IMG/VR virus record: IMGVR_UViG_3300030117_004654
Location: 27,866 to 91,865 of that record
Strand: one strand, 5' to 3'
DNA: 64,000 nucleotides
Origin: a virus
The notes beneath the pieces were generated by a model. It had not been told where the DNA came from and did no database searches. It saw only the letters and a program-made list of their open reading frames with translations. How positions within the stretch are numbered: position 1 is the stretch's first letter; each line of letters starts with the position of its first letter. Below, one piece after another: positions 42,553-51,205 of this stretch. The translations under genes and the position numbers were made by a program.

Positions 42553-43426
42553 GTTAAATGAAATAATTGGACAAACTTCTTTTTGTGAAGATGCCCAAAA
42601 TTGGGTTATTAACAAAGAGATGCCTAATGTATTATTTCATGGACCGGCAGGTACAGGAAAAACTAGTGCGGGTATAGCATTAGCAAAAGATATGTTAGGT
42701 GAAGACTTCGATTTTAATTTTATCGAACTGAATGCTAGTGACGATAGAAAATTAGAGACAGTGCGAACAAAAATTAAAGAGTTTGCTTCAACAGGAAAAA
42801 TGGGAGATTGCCCATTTAAAATATGTTTATTAGATGAAATTGAAGGAATGACTATTGATGCACAAAATGCTCTTAAGCGCATTATGGAAAAGTATGCAGT
42901 AAACATTCGTTTTGTTGTTACGTGTAATGATAGAAATAAAATTATCTTACCCTTGCAATCAAGGTGTGCAAACTACTTTTTTAGATTAGTCAGTGATGAC
43001 TTAATTTATATGACATTAAGTAGAATACTGAAAAATGAAGGGTTACAGGAACCTGATAATCTAGAACAATTTATTAGAAGTTTTAATGGAGATTTAAGAA
43101 GATGTATAAGCGAATTACAGGCCGCTGTTTCTAGTGGTAAAAACTTAAAACTTCAAGTAGAAAGTTCTTTAGAAAGATGGACAGGGATAATTAATGCTAT
43201 TATAGCAAATGAACAAAACGTTGTTAATGATAGTTTACACGCTATGTTATATACAGGCGTGACAGTTAAGGATATTTGTAATGGATTGCATGATGCGATA
43301 TTACATGGAAGTTATGATAGAGGAACAAAGTATAAGTTATTGAGAGTTATAGGGGAAACTGAATATAGAAGTGTGAGCATGACACCGCGAGTAGTAATTT
43401 CGTGGATGGTTGCTCAAACATTGTAA
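42521..43426 (+). CDS. rfcS: Replication factor C small subunit
   Basis: 301 aa from the ATG at 42521 (MLWTEKYRPS, the classic RFC opening). Walker A G41-P-A-G-T-G-K-T48; Walker B LLDEIEG (D105, E106); SRC box 147-149 with the arginine finger; sensor 2 GDLRRCISEL. Loads the sliding clamp on DNA with ATP hydrolysis. Slightly shorter than host versions (about 320 aa). Confidence 0.92.
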   Translation: MLWTEKYRPSKLNEIIGQTSFCEDAQNWVINKEMPNVLFHGPAGTGKTSAGIALAKDMLGEDFDFNFIELNASDDRKLETVRTKIKEFASTGKMGDCPFKICLLDEIEGMTIDAQNALKRIMEKYAVNIRFVVTCNDRNKIILPLQSRCANYFFRLVSDDLIYMTLSRILKNEGLQEPDNLEQFIRSFNGDLRRCISELQAAVSSGKNLKLQVESSLERWTGIINAIIANEQNVVNDSLHAMLYTGVTVKDICNGLHDAILHGSYDRGTKYKLLRVIGETEYRSVSMTPRVVISWMVAQTL

Positions 43427-43443
43427 AAAGGAAGTGAAGAAAA

Positions 43444-44691
43444 ATGAATGAAAAAGTGACAAATGAATTGAACAAAGCCGCAGAACTTTTGGGTATGACC
43501 CAAGATGATGTAAATGCTAAGTGGAATAAGATTGTTGAGGATAACACTCTCAATCTTCAAGTTGAAGCCGAAGTTAATTTGGGTTTGACTTTATTCCGCC
43601 AATGGTTTACAGGAATGCGCCGCGTTCAACAATCAGGAGAAGAAGTAAAAACAAATTCTGGCGATTCTCTCGTTAAGAATGGTTTTGGTGTTGTAGTAGC
43701 AGTAGAAGAAGTTAGAGATTTTGAAGAATACTCAAGAAATCAACTTGTTGCTGAATTTATGCGTGACCGAAATGCCACGTATAATGCAGGAAAGTTTGCT
43801 TATGCAAATAAGTTAGAAAATGGTAACTACAAAATCAGCCAGATTTTTGAGAATGAATTGAAGGAACGAACAGAAAACAGTCAAGGACAACCTTATACTG
43901 AATTGCCTCCATCTACTATGGAAATTGATGGACAAACTGTTATTCCTCTTGATGAAAGAAAGGTATTGCCTTGGGGTGATGCAAATAAGGGATATGGTCA
44001 ACCTAAACCCGCCCATAATTATCGAAGAACTGTACATTTTATTGGTGAAGTGAATGATGGCGGAATTAAATATTGGCGCATTATGGCTAAGGATGATGTT
44101 GCAAATAATTGGGACATTAAGCCCCAAGAGTTTGTAAATCTAAATTTGATTTGGGATGCAGAAAAGGGAGAAGCATATCCTGTAAAGGACAGTCTTGAAA
44201 CTGCTACTTACAATAAAGATATGCCAAATCCAGTTGACACAAGTAGTGTAAATCTATCAGACTTAGTTGTTGAAAACTTAAAGGACAAGGTATCACCGTT
44301 GATTAACCTCGAACAATACCACAATTCTATTCAACAATTGCCCCAAAAGGCTAGAATTGTTGTTACTGATGGTAATGTAACAAACATGAACATGAACCCG
44401 TCTGAAAAAACAGGTAACAGAACCTTGAGAATTTCAGACATTAATGCTGATTTCAGTTATGAAAGTGATGGTGAGGTTTCAACCGCGTGTTGGGTTCCGC
44501 CACATATTGATATTGATTTCGGAATTACAAGTCATGTACTGGTTATTGGAAAAACTAGTCAAAGCAGAAATTCTGAGACAGGAGAATTAAGACCTGTGAG
44601 TATTAATGTTTCAGGATTAGTTGTTCTTGATAAGCGTGGAAATCCAACCACGGTGCAAGATTCTGGAGAAACTTACACAGGCTGGTTCTGA
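43444..44691 (+). CDS. Putative single-stranded-DNA-binding protein
   Basis: 415 aa with AAGGAAGTGAAG upstream. Long helical first part, then beta-rich domain(s) with an OB-fold feel in residues about 180-240 and 300-410 (ARIVVTDGNVTN, VSINVSGLVVLDKRG). Placement among clamp loader, Sak4-like ATPase and clamp favours an SSB/RPA-type role. No zinc finger seen. Family not recognised with confidence. Confidence 0.45.
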   Translation: MNEKVTNELNKAAELLGMTQDDVNAKWNKIVEDNTLNLQVEAEVNLGLTLFRQWFTGMRRVQQSGEEVKTNSGDSLVKNGFGVVVAVEEVRDFEEYSRNQLVAEFMRDRNATYNAGKFAYANKLENGNYKISQIFENELKERTENSQGQPYTELPPSTMEIDGQTVIPLDERKVLPWGDANKGYGQPKPAHNYRRTVHFIGEVNDGGIKYWRIMAKDDVANNWDIKPQEFVNLNLIWDAEKGEAYPVKDSLETATYNKDMPNPVDTSSVNLSDLVVENLKDKVSPLINLEQYHNSIQQLPQKARIVVTDGNVTNMNMNPSEKTGNRTLRISDINADFSYESDGEVSTACWVPPHIDIDFGITSHVLVIGKTSQSRNSETGELRPVSINVSGLVVLDKRGNPTTVQDSGETYTGWF

Positions 44692-44805
44692 TTGTAATTT
44701 CTTTTACGGTTTGTCGAATAATAAGGGGAAAATCGCATTTCAAGTCTCACTCGAAATAGTGGTATTCGTACGCCATGAACCCCTTTCCGTAATTGAGGTG
44801 ATATT

Positions 44806-45015
44806 ATGAATCATTATAGATTAAATAGATTGACGATTGATTTAGATGAAGTGGAATCTATTGAATGGTCAAACGTGTCTAATGAAACATTAGATGAAAA
44901 TCCTGATTTATATCAGGTAGTCCTACATATGAAGAGTGGAAAGAAATTTACACGAAGAGTATATAGGAAACAATTTGAAGAATTGATTGAAGAATTTGAA
45001 GGTGAAGAAGAATGA
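44806..45015 (+). CDS. Small acidic protein
   Basis: 69 aa (MNHYRLNRLTIDL...), GAGGTGATATT before the ATG. Beta strands then a helix, ending EGEEE. ATGA overlap with the next gene. Confidence 0.6.
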   Translation: MNHYRLNRLTIDLDEVESIEWSNVSNETLDENPDLYQVVLHMKSGKKFTRRVYRKQFEELIEEFEGEEE

Positions 45016-45863
45016 GTTGGAGTAATGTAAAAACAGGTGAAGCAGTTTCTAAAGAAAGTTCATTAGAGATTGCAAAAGCATTAGTAAGAACAAAGATACA
45101 AAGAATGCAAGAGCGTGATAGAGCGCATCTTTGCACATTGTTATATGGAGAAGCAAAATGTGGCAAAAGTGGTTTAGCACTAGATAGTAGAACCCCCGAA
45201 CAAATTGAAAATAATTGTTTAGTTATGGTTTTGGATTTTGATAATGGTTGTGAACCTACATGGAGGCAGAATTGGGATTCAGACCCAAACATTATGATTC
45301 TAAATCCGGTTGTGCGAGATGAAGAAGGCTATCCAAATTTAGATGAAACTACACTATTAGCAGAAGCGTTTATTTCTTTGGCTAATGATTATGTAGAAGA
45401 AGGTAAAGAAATTAAATTTGTTTTTGATGGTGTAGATAGATGGGAACAATTGTGTTTTTTAACAATGTCTGAAGATAAGAGGTCCACACAAGTAAAATTT
45501 ATGCCTATGTTGTGGGGAAAAAGAAATAGACATTTTGATGGCTTAATTGAAAAAATTACTGATGGGCTAGATTGTGATAGATTCTTTATTACACATATGA
45601 AAGATGTTTATGAAGGAATTAACAACCCAAACCCAACAGGAAAAATTCCTGCTCTTGACAGCAGGGGGGCGACGATTGCTAAAATGAATCAAGTAATTGA
45701 AGTTTCTAGACTTGATATTGGAAACAAATCAACATATAGTGCAAAGGTCCATGATAGTAAAACAAATACTAAGTTAATTAACACAACTTATAATTTCCTT
45801 ACTGTTGAGGATAAAAATGTAGAATGGACTTCAATCGAAGACCTACAAAAAGGTGAACTTTGA
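45012..45863 (+). CDS. Sak4-like RecA-fold ATPase
   Basis: 283 aa. Walker A G46-E-A-K-C-G-K-S53; VMVLDFDNG and KFVFDGVDRW as Walker B-like strands; VYEG and FFITHMKDV follow. The arrangement is that of phage Sak4-type single-strand-annealing/recombination ATPases (AAA_24), shorter than RadA and without the N-terminal HhH. Assists recombination-dependent replication with the SSB. Starts MSW by chance, not the left-arm tag. Confidence 0.75.
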   Translation: MSWSNVKTGEAVSKESSLEIAKALVRTKIQRMQERDRAHLCTLLYGEAKCGKSGLALDSRTPEQIENNCLVMVLDFDNGCEPTWRQNWDSDPNIMILNPVVRDEEGYPNLDETTLLAEAFISLANDYVEEGKEIKFVFDGVDRWEQLCFLTMSEDKRSTQVKFMPMLWGKRNRHFDGLIEKITDGLDCDRFFITHMKDVYEGINNPNPTGKIPALDSRGATIAKMNQVIEVSRLDIGNKSTYSAKVHDSKTNTKLINTTYNFLTVEDKNVEWTSIEDLQKGEL

Positions 45864-45872
45864 GGTGAGAAA

Positions 45873-46643
45873 ATGGAATTTTCATATGATAGTAAACTTC
45901 TAAATAATATTTTGGATATAGTTTCCATGAAAGGTAAGTGGCTTGGTTCAACAGGTTTAACTAATGATTCATTAGGTGAATATGTAAAGGTAATCAAAAC
46001 TAATGAGGGTTTTAGAACAGGCTTATATTTTTTGAATGCAAATGCTTCAACCTATGTTAGTTACTATATTCCTGAAGTTGTAGAAAAAGAAGAAGAATAT
46101 GTAATAGAAATTGCAAAATTCCAGAAGTATCTTAAATCAATGGATAATGACGTAACGGTGACAATTGCGGAAGGGGGATGCCAAATAACAAATGAAAACA
46201 AGGCCGCATCATTTCCTTCTGCAATTGTCCACCCAAATGAATCTGCGATAAATATGTTTTTCAAATCAAAAGACACCGCTTTTTTTGGTGGGGAAGCAGA
46301 ACCCTTAACTTGGGGAAAAACTGTTCTAGAATCTTCAGTTGTATTATTAGCCGAAGAATTTATTGATGCTATGAAAGCACTAGAAAATGTTGGTCACGGA
46401 ATATACAGTATGTCCATTAGAGAAAATTCATTAAATTTTACTACAAATAAAGATAATAGAGAAGGATTTTCAACATCTTATGTCGCTCAAACTATTGGTG
46501 ATGCGGTTGTAGATTTTACAGGTCCACTCTATAAAAGTTTACCAAAAACTGAATCATTGAGTATTAACTTTAATGACGATAGTGTAATTGTAATTTGTAC
46601 ACCAAATGTAACAATTGGTCGTGCGCCTTATGTGGTGGTCTAA
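45873..46643 (+). CDS. pcn: PCNA-like sliding clamp
   Basis: 256 aa, the usual PCNA length (about 245-250). Two similar halves: IVSMKGKWLGSTGLTND... and AEEFIDAMKALENVGHGIY..., with typical strand pairs and a central linker. Strongly diverged from host PCNA. Encircles DNA and tethers polymerase and ligase. Clustered with RFC, Sak4 and polymerase. Confidence 0.75.
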   Translation: MEFSYDSKLLNNILDIVSMKGKWLGSTGLTNDSLGEYVKVIKTNEGFRTGLYFLNANASTYVSYYIPEVVEKEEEYVIEIAKFQKYLKSMDNDVTVTIAEGGCQITNENKAASFPSAIVHPNESAINMFFKSKDTAFFGGEAEPLTWGKTVLESSVVLLAEEFIDAMKALENVGHGIYSMSIRENSLNFTTNKDNREGFSTSYVAQTIGDAVVDFTGPLYKSLPKTESLSINFNDDSVIVICTPNVTIGRAPYVVV

Positions 46644-46919
46644 ATGAAAGAAGAGAAAGAAGATAACAGAAAACCTTGGCAAATTAGATATAATGAAATT
46701 GTTAGAAGTAGATTAACTGAAGCAAAGAAGAATCGAAGAGGTGCTATACGTAAAACTAAAGCAGGACACTTGACCGGAAATACTAAGCAAGAAAATGTTT
46801 CTACTAGGAAAAAAAATTGTATTATGTGTGGTATAAGAAAACACGTAAGAGATATGCATATAACTGAAACAGTATTACATTACTGCCAAAAATGTGCTAA
46901 ATCAAGAGGATTGATATAA
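46644..46919 (+). CDS. Small basic zinc-finger protein
   Basis: 91 aa. Basic N-terminal half (Arg/Lys/Thr), then CIMCGIRKHVRDMH and HYCQKC: C-x2-C...C-x2-C. Recalls zinc-finger proteins that bind nucleic acid. Starts directly after the clamp stop. Confidence 0.6.
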   Translation: MKEEKEDNRKPWQIRYNEIVRSRLTEAKKNRRGAIRKTKAGHLTGNTKQENVSTRKKNCIMCGIRKHVRDMHITETVLHYCQKCAKSRGLI

Positions 46920-47164
46920 TGCCAAAAGAACTGAGTGACCATCAAGATAGTGAACATTTTACTTACGATAGGTCTTGGGGCGAAATTGAACAAATGTTAG
47001 ACAAGGCAGAAAAGAAACTCAATTTCCACAAAACAGAATCTTATGGTTCTCTTAAGCGTCAAGATAAGATATACCACATTAGAAATTATAAGGCACTACA
47101 AGGTGTCGTAAAAACTCTCCGTTGGGTTCTAGGAGATATAAAAATAAATGACCCATTGGAGTGA
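46919..47164 (+). CDS. Small helical protein
   Basis: 81 aa (MPKELSDHQDSEH...), two or three helices, positively charged centre. Placed right before the polymerase gene. Function unknown. Confidence 0.58.
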   Translation: MPKELSDHQDSEHFTYDRSWGEIEQMLDKAEKKLNFHKTESYGSLKRQDKIYHIRNYKALQGVVKTLRWVLGDIKINDPLE

Positions 47165-47170
47165 GTTATT

Positions 47171-48841
47171 ATGATTATATGTTATACTGATGCTAACAGA
47201 GCAATAAACTTAAGATGGCGTGATGAAGAGGGGAATAGACAAGAATCTACGATTACAGATTTCGACCCATATTTCTATATCTATGCTTTAGAGGATGAGC
47301 CGGAAGCCTATACCACATCGGTATCGGTCAATGGGAAGCGTATTAAATTAGAATATCCTTTTCGTTATGAAGAAGGTGAATGGTATAATCTTCAGAAAAA
47401 GAAGTTGAAGAAGGTTAAAGTCCTCAAACCTGATGACGTTAAGTATGCTCGTAAGATGTGGCCTAAGACGTATGAGGGGGATGTTCCATTTATTAATCGT
47501 TATTGCGTTGATAATCTAAATGAAATAAAAGAATACAATCTACGTAAATGGTATTGGGATATGGAATGGCTTAATGATGACCCTAATGAGGGGGATGCGA
47601 TTACTGCTATTGTAGTATATGATAACTATGATGATAAGTATATTGTTTACACTTGGAACCCTTACCTTAATGAAGATAAATTTCCTGAATATAATAATAA
47701 TAGTGTAATTTTTACTTTTCATTCTGAATTTGAAATGCTTAGAGGATTTATGAAACAGATTCAGGAATGTGACCCTGATATGCTCATATCATGGTTCGGT
47801 TCAAAATTCGATTTGCCTAAGTTGATTCATAGACTTCATTATAGGGGCATTGACCCAAGAGGGCTTTCTCCTTATAATGATGTAAAGGGGGTTGAAGGTG
47901 GTGAGATTTCTAATTATGTCGATAATTATTCTCCGGTTGGACAACCTATACGCGGTAGAATTGTTCTAAATTTAGACCTCGCTTTTGAGCGTCAATGGAA
48001 TGATTCACAACGCGGTACATTACCGTCATTGGCTCTTGACTTTGTATCGGAATTAGTATTGGATGCTAAGAAGTTAGTATCGCCTAAATTTCCAGATAAG
48101 AATGAATTCTTTAGAAGAGGTTGGTTAGAAGATACTAAAAATTATCTTGAGTATGCAAGAGTAGACGTTGAATTATTGAAACGTTTAGATGATGAAATGG
48201 TTTTATCAGAAGGAGTATTGGCCCTACAAAGATTACTAGTTGCACCATTTGATGCTTGCTTTTACGCATCAAACATGGGTAGTATTTATTTTATGCGTAA
48301 CGCTTGGTGGAAAGCACCAACAGGTGATAAATCTAAAATGCGTGAAGCATACGATGGTGCATTGATTTATGAACCTAAAGAGTATGGTACACAAGGATTA
48401 TATCAGAATGTCGCGGCATTTGATTTTGCAGGTCTATACCCATCAATGATGATTGCTAGAAACATTTCATGGGAAACTAGAAGTCCAACACCAACTGAAT
48501 TTAAAGTAAATATTTCTACTCCAAGAGATTTAAGTCCCATAAAAGAAGAAAAGTGGGTATATTTTAAGACTGATGAGTTAGGTCTTTTACCTCGTTCAGT
48601 TTTAGAGTTAAAAACTTTGCGTGATGAATATAAGCGAAGAAAGAAAAATGCAACCACTGATGCAGAAAAATTAAATTGGGATAATAACCAATTAGCAGTT
48701 AAAAGATTAATGGCGTCATTTTACGGCGTATTGGCCTATCAAGGATTTGGTTGGGCTGATGTTACATTAGCCGCATCAATTACTGCAAGTGCAAGAGAAG
48801 CAACAAGATTAGCGGCATTTACAGCACAGGAGATGGAGTAA
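47171..48841 (+). CDS. polB1: Family B DNA polymerase, exonuclease and N-terminal polymerase part
   Basis: 556 aa. Exonuclease motifs: D130-M-E132 (Exo I), SWFGSKFDLPKL (Exo II), YLEYARVDVELL (Exo III). Polymerase motif A D418-F-A-G-L-Y-P-S; motif B K511-R-L-M-A-S-F-Y518-G, where the usual Asn is replaced by Ala. The frame then stops (TAA) before motif C, which is encoded separately at 49089. It shares a base with a small gene that separates the two halves. Both pieces are needed for a working enzyme and presumably assemble after translation. Confidence 0.92.
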   Translation: MIICYTDANRAINLRWRDEEGNRQESTITDFDPYFYIYALEDEPEAYTTSVSVNGKRIKLEYPFRYEEGEWYNLQKKKLKKVKVLKPDDVKYARKMWPKTYEGDVPFINRYCVDNLNEIKEYNLRKWYWDMEWLNDDPNEGDAITAIVVYDNYDDKYIVYTWNPYLNEDKFPEYNNNSVIFTFHSEFEMLRGFMKQIQECDPDMLISWFGSKFDLPKLIHRLHYRGIDPRGLSPYNDVKGVEGGEISNYVDNYSPVGQPIRGRIVLNLDLAFERQWNDSQRGTLPSLALDFVSELVLDAKKLVSPKFPDKNEFFRRGWLEDTKNYLEYARVDVELLKRLDDEMVLSEGVLALQRLLVAPFDACFYASNMGSIYFMRNAWWKAPTGDKSKMREAYDGALIYEPKEYGTQGLYQNVAAFDFAGLYPSMMIARNISWETRSPTPTEFKVNISTPRDLSPIKEEKWVYFKTDELGLLPRSVLELKTLRDEYKRRKKNATTDAEKLNWDNNQLAVKRLMASFYGVLAYQGFGWADVTLAASITASAREATRLAAFTAQEME

Positions 48842-49092
48842 TGGTTAGGCATAAAGTAATTAAAGATAGAATTAATAAAGAAGCAAAAATACTTGGACAA
48901 TTTACTACAAGAGAAATATTAGAAATTCTTAATAATTACCCTAATCAAGATGGTATTATGGGAAGAACCCAATACCACATTGGTACTTCTAGGCTAACTA
49001 ATTTTCTTAGGGCTAACAAAAATATTGGAAAATTACCAAAAGTAAATCCAAAAAATAGAAAAGAATTAAATATATGGGTGTGGAAAGAATGA
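48841..49092 (+). CDS. Winged-helix-like protein between the polymerase halves
   Basis: 83 aa (MVRHKVIKDRINK...). Helices with FTTREILEILNNY and GTSRLTNFLRANK, then a basic, Trp-containing wing. It looks like a small DNA-binding protein and has no intein or endonuclease motif. It shares its first base with the stop of the N-terminal polymerase gene and its last four with the start of the C-terminal one, so all three are translated as a coupled unit. It may be a remnant of the insertion that split the gene. Confidence 0.65.
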   Translation: MVRHKVIKDRINKEAKILGQFTTREILEILNNYPNQDGIMGRTQYHIGTSRLTNFLRANKNIGKLPKVNPKNRKELNIWVWKE

Positions 49093-49877
49093 AAGTAGTA
49101 TATGCACATACAGATTCAGTATATATTCCTATTGAAAGTGTAGATAAAGCACAAATAATTTGTAAAGAAATTAATGCTAAGGTACAAGAGGCATTTCCTA
49201 ACATATTAGGTTTGGAAAACCATCCTGTTCAATTAGAATTTGAAAAGTTTTATAAGACATTGGGTGTAGGAATTAAGAAAAATAGAAATGCAGGGTTTAT
49301 ATCTTGGAAAGATGGCTATTACCTTGATGAACCCGAATTTGTTGTAACAGGATATTCAATGAAGAGAAGAAGCGAAAGTAAAATTTGTCGTGATTTTCAA
49401 AAAGAATTGTTGCAAAGGTGGGTTTCTGAAGAAACTCAAGATGAAATAAATACTTTTTGTAAAAGGGTGTTTAATGATACAAAGAAAGGCAGATATGATT
49501 TAACTGATATTGTAAAAAGAAGTAGAGTTAGAAGAAATTTAGATGAATATAAATCTATTTCAGGAGGAATAAGTGGGGTTTGCTATTATAATCAGCATAT
49601 TAACCCTAATAATCCTATTGATGATTCTTTTTTCCATATCCAATGTTCAAATATTATTGGCCCTCAATTTATTATTTTACCAAATGGTAAAGAAAGAAGA
49701 GCAAGTTTTATTGCGGTGAAAGAAATGAAAGAATTTAATGAGAATTATACCCCAGATTGGGGCGCGTATGCCAACGCAATTGTTAAAAAGGCAAAACCTA
49801 TATACGATGCTATGGGTTGGAATGTAAAGGATTTTATGGTAGATGAAAACCAAACAAGTTTAGGAGAGTGGATGTAA
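49089..49877 (+). CDS. polB2: Family B DNA polymerase, C-terminal part with motif C
   Basis: 262 aa from the ATG at 49089. Opens almost directly with motif C, VYAHTDSVY (residues 4-12): the canonical YxDTDS has His in place of the first Asp, while catalytic D9 is kept. KKNRNAGFISWKDG follows as the KKxY-type motif, then the thumb. No PCNA box recognised at the very end. Together with polB1 the total length is about 820 aa, normal for viral family B polymerases. Confidence 0.9.
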   Translation: MKVVYAHTDSVYIPIESVDKAQIICKEINAKVQEAFPNILGLENHPVQLEFEKFYKTLGVGIKKNRNAGFISWKDGYYLDEPEFVVTGYSMKRRSESKICRDFQKELLQRWVSEETQDEINTFCKRVFNDTKKGRYDLTDIVKRSRVRRNLDEYKSISGGISGVCYYNQHINPNNPIDDSFFHIQCSNIIGPQFIILPNGKERRASFIAVKEMKEFNENYTPDWGAYANAIVKKAKPIYDAMGWNVKDFMVDENQTSLGEWM

Positions 49878-50801
49878 ATGACATATATAAGAGAATACGG
49901 ACATGAAGGAGAAAATGGAGAATGGGTTAGACCCGTTCCAAAACCAACTGATGAGTTTACTTATCAATGGAATTCAGAATGGGTAGATGACCCATCAAAG
50001 CCAATTTTGAAGATAACTAAATCTTCACTTGGCTCATTTAAGTGGTGTAAACAACAATATGAATATTCATATATTGATAGACGACCTCAAGACCAAACTG
50101 AGGCTATGCTAAAAGGAACTATTTTACATGACTCATATGAGAAGTTTTATGATGATTTAGATATTAAGAAAGCAGAAAATATGACATTTTTTGAATTAAA
50201 GGATTACTTTACATCATTGTTTCCAATTGATGATTATATTGAGTTAAGTGAAACTGTTGCAACATTTGAGGCACAAAGATTTGTTGATGCTAGAGATGCA
50301 GACACCCTAGATAAATTTGTTCCTGTCGGTAATGAATTACAATTAGATGGTCAAATTATGGTCGGGATGAATGATAATCCAAAATATCCTTTAAGTAGAA
50401 ATTATATTGTACATGTTCAAGGTATTATTGATAGAATTTATCAAGAAGGTGATTTCTTTATCCCCTTTGAATTTAAGACAGGGGTTTGGAAGGATAGCAA
50501 AAAAACAACAATGAGAAGAGAAATGTCATTTTACAAAATGTTAATGGAAGCATCTGATGATTGGGAAGGAGATGTTACACATTGGGGTTGGTATTATCCA
50601 GCATCAAATTATGTTGAAGTAGAAGAAGTAAATAAGCGTTCAGAAGGTGCTATGAAAAAAGCAATTGCTGAGTTATTATATGCTTATGAGAATAATACAT
50701 TCCCTCCATCTTATTTTCATAAGAAATGCGTTCATTGTTCCTTTGCAGGTATTTGTCCTGCGGCGGTCGATGCAAATATGAATACAGGTGGTTGGTTATG
50801 A
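49878..50801 (+). CDS. Cas4/RecB-type PD-(D/E)xK nuclease with Fe-S cluster
   Basis: 307 aa. C57 after SLGSFKW, H84 in ILHDSYEKF, E198-F-K200-T-G as the E-x-K catalytic pair, and C284-x2-C287-x5-C293 near the end: the four-Cys iron-sulphur cluster layout of Cas4 and AddB-like nucleases. Degrades or resects DNA ends. No CRISPR array or other Cas gene is present, so a role in viral recombination or replication is more likely than adaptation. Confidence 0.85.
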   Translation: MTYIREYGHEGENGEWVRPVPKPTDEFTYQWNSEWVDDPSKPILKITKSSLGSFKWCKQQYEYSYIDRRPQDQTEAMLKGTILHDSYEKFYDDLDIKKAENMTFFELKDYFTSLFPIDDYIELSETVATFEAQRFVDARDADTLDKFVPVGNELQLDGQIMVGMNDNPKYPLSRNYIVHVQGIIDRIYQEGDFFIPFEFKTGVWKDSKKTTMRREMSFYKMLMEASDDWEGDVTHWGWYYPASNYVEVEEVNKRSEGAMKKAIAELLYAYENNTFPPSYFHKKCVHCSFAGICPAAVDANMNTGGWL

Positions 50802-51205
50802 AAGAAAAAATTGATAAGATTGTAAAGGAAGGCAATTGGGAATTTGCTAAATTGCTTAAACTAAAGGAAATTTGTCAAGAATTGGCTGATGAAATGTATA
50901 GTGAGTTATCAACAGAAGAAATTCTAGAGATGGTGTGGCATTCAAAGATTGATGCAGAGAATACTTTTGGTCAAGTAATCCGAATTGAATGTAGAAGGCT
51001 ATTACAAGAAGAATTTATGGATTCTTTTCAAAAGTCATTTGAAACCGCAACAGTCAAATTTGAATCACCTTCTCAAGAAAAGCACACCCAAGAGTCTATA
51101 AATGAAGAACTGCCCCCTCTACCAAAGGCCAAAGAAAACAAACCCCTGAAAACTTTCAAAAGTGATGATGGGACAGATATGCCTAAAGGTGTGAAAAGAG
51201 TATGA
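50798..51205 (+). CDS. Hypothetical protein before the primase
   Basis: 135 aa from the ATG at 50798 (MKEKIDKIVKEGN). N-terminal helices, disordered Pro/Lys-rich tail (ELPPLPKAKENKPLKTF). Overlaps primase start by four bases. Function unknown. Confidence 0.6.
   Translation: MKEKIDKIVKEGNWEFAKLLKLKEICQELADEMYSELSTEEILEMVWHSKIDAENTFGQVIRIECRRLLQEEFMDSFQKSFETATVKFESPSQEKHTQESINEELPPLPKAKENKPLKTFKSDDGTDMPKGVKRV

Noticed and set aside
43444-44691. Major capsid protein
   Set aside because: Size would fit, but the gene lies on the replication strand between clamp loader and recombination genes; ssDNA-binding is more consistent with context.
45012-45863. Sak4-like protein and DNA ligase (both starting MSW) as members of the tag family
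   Set aside because: After MSW they read SNVKTG and ARFSRL, without the I-L-K part; chance similarity.
48841-49092. Middle gene of the polymerase as an intein or homing endonuclease
   Set aside because: No Cys/Ser start, no His-Asn end, no LAGLIDADG, HNH or GIY-YIG motif; it has its own start and stop.
49878-50801. Cas4-like nuclease as part of a CRISPR system
   Set aside because: No repeat-spacer array and no other Cas gene in the window; it lies in a replication block, as Cas4-type nucleases of many viruses do.
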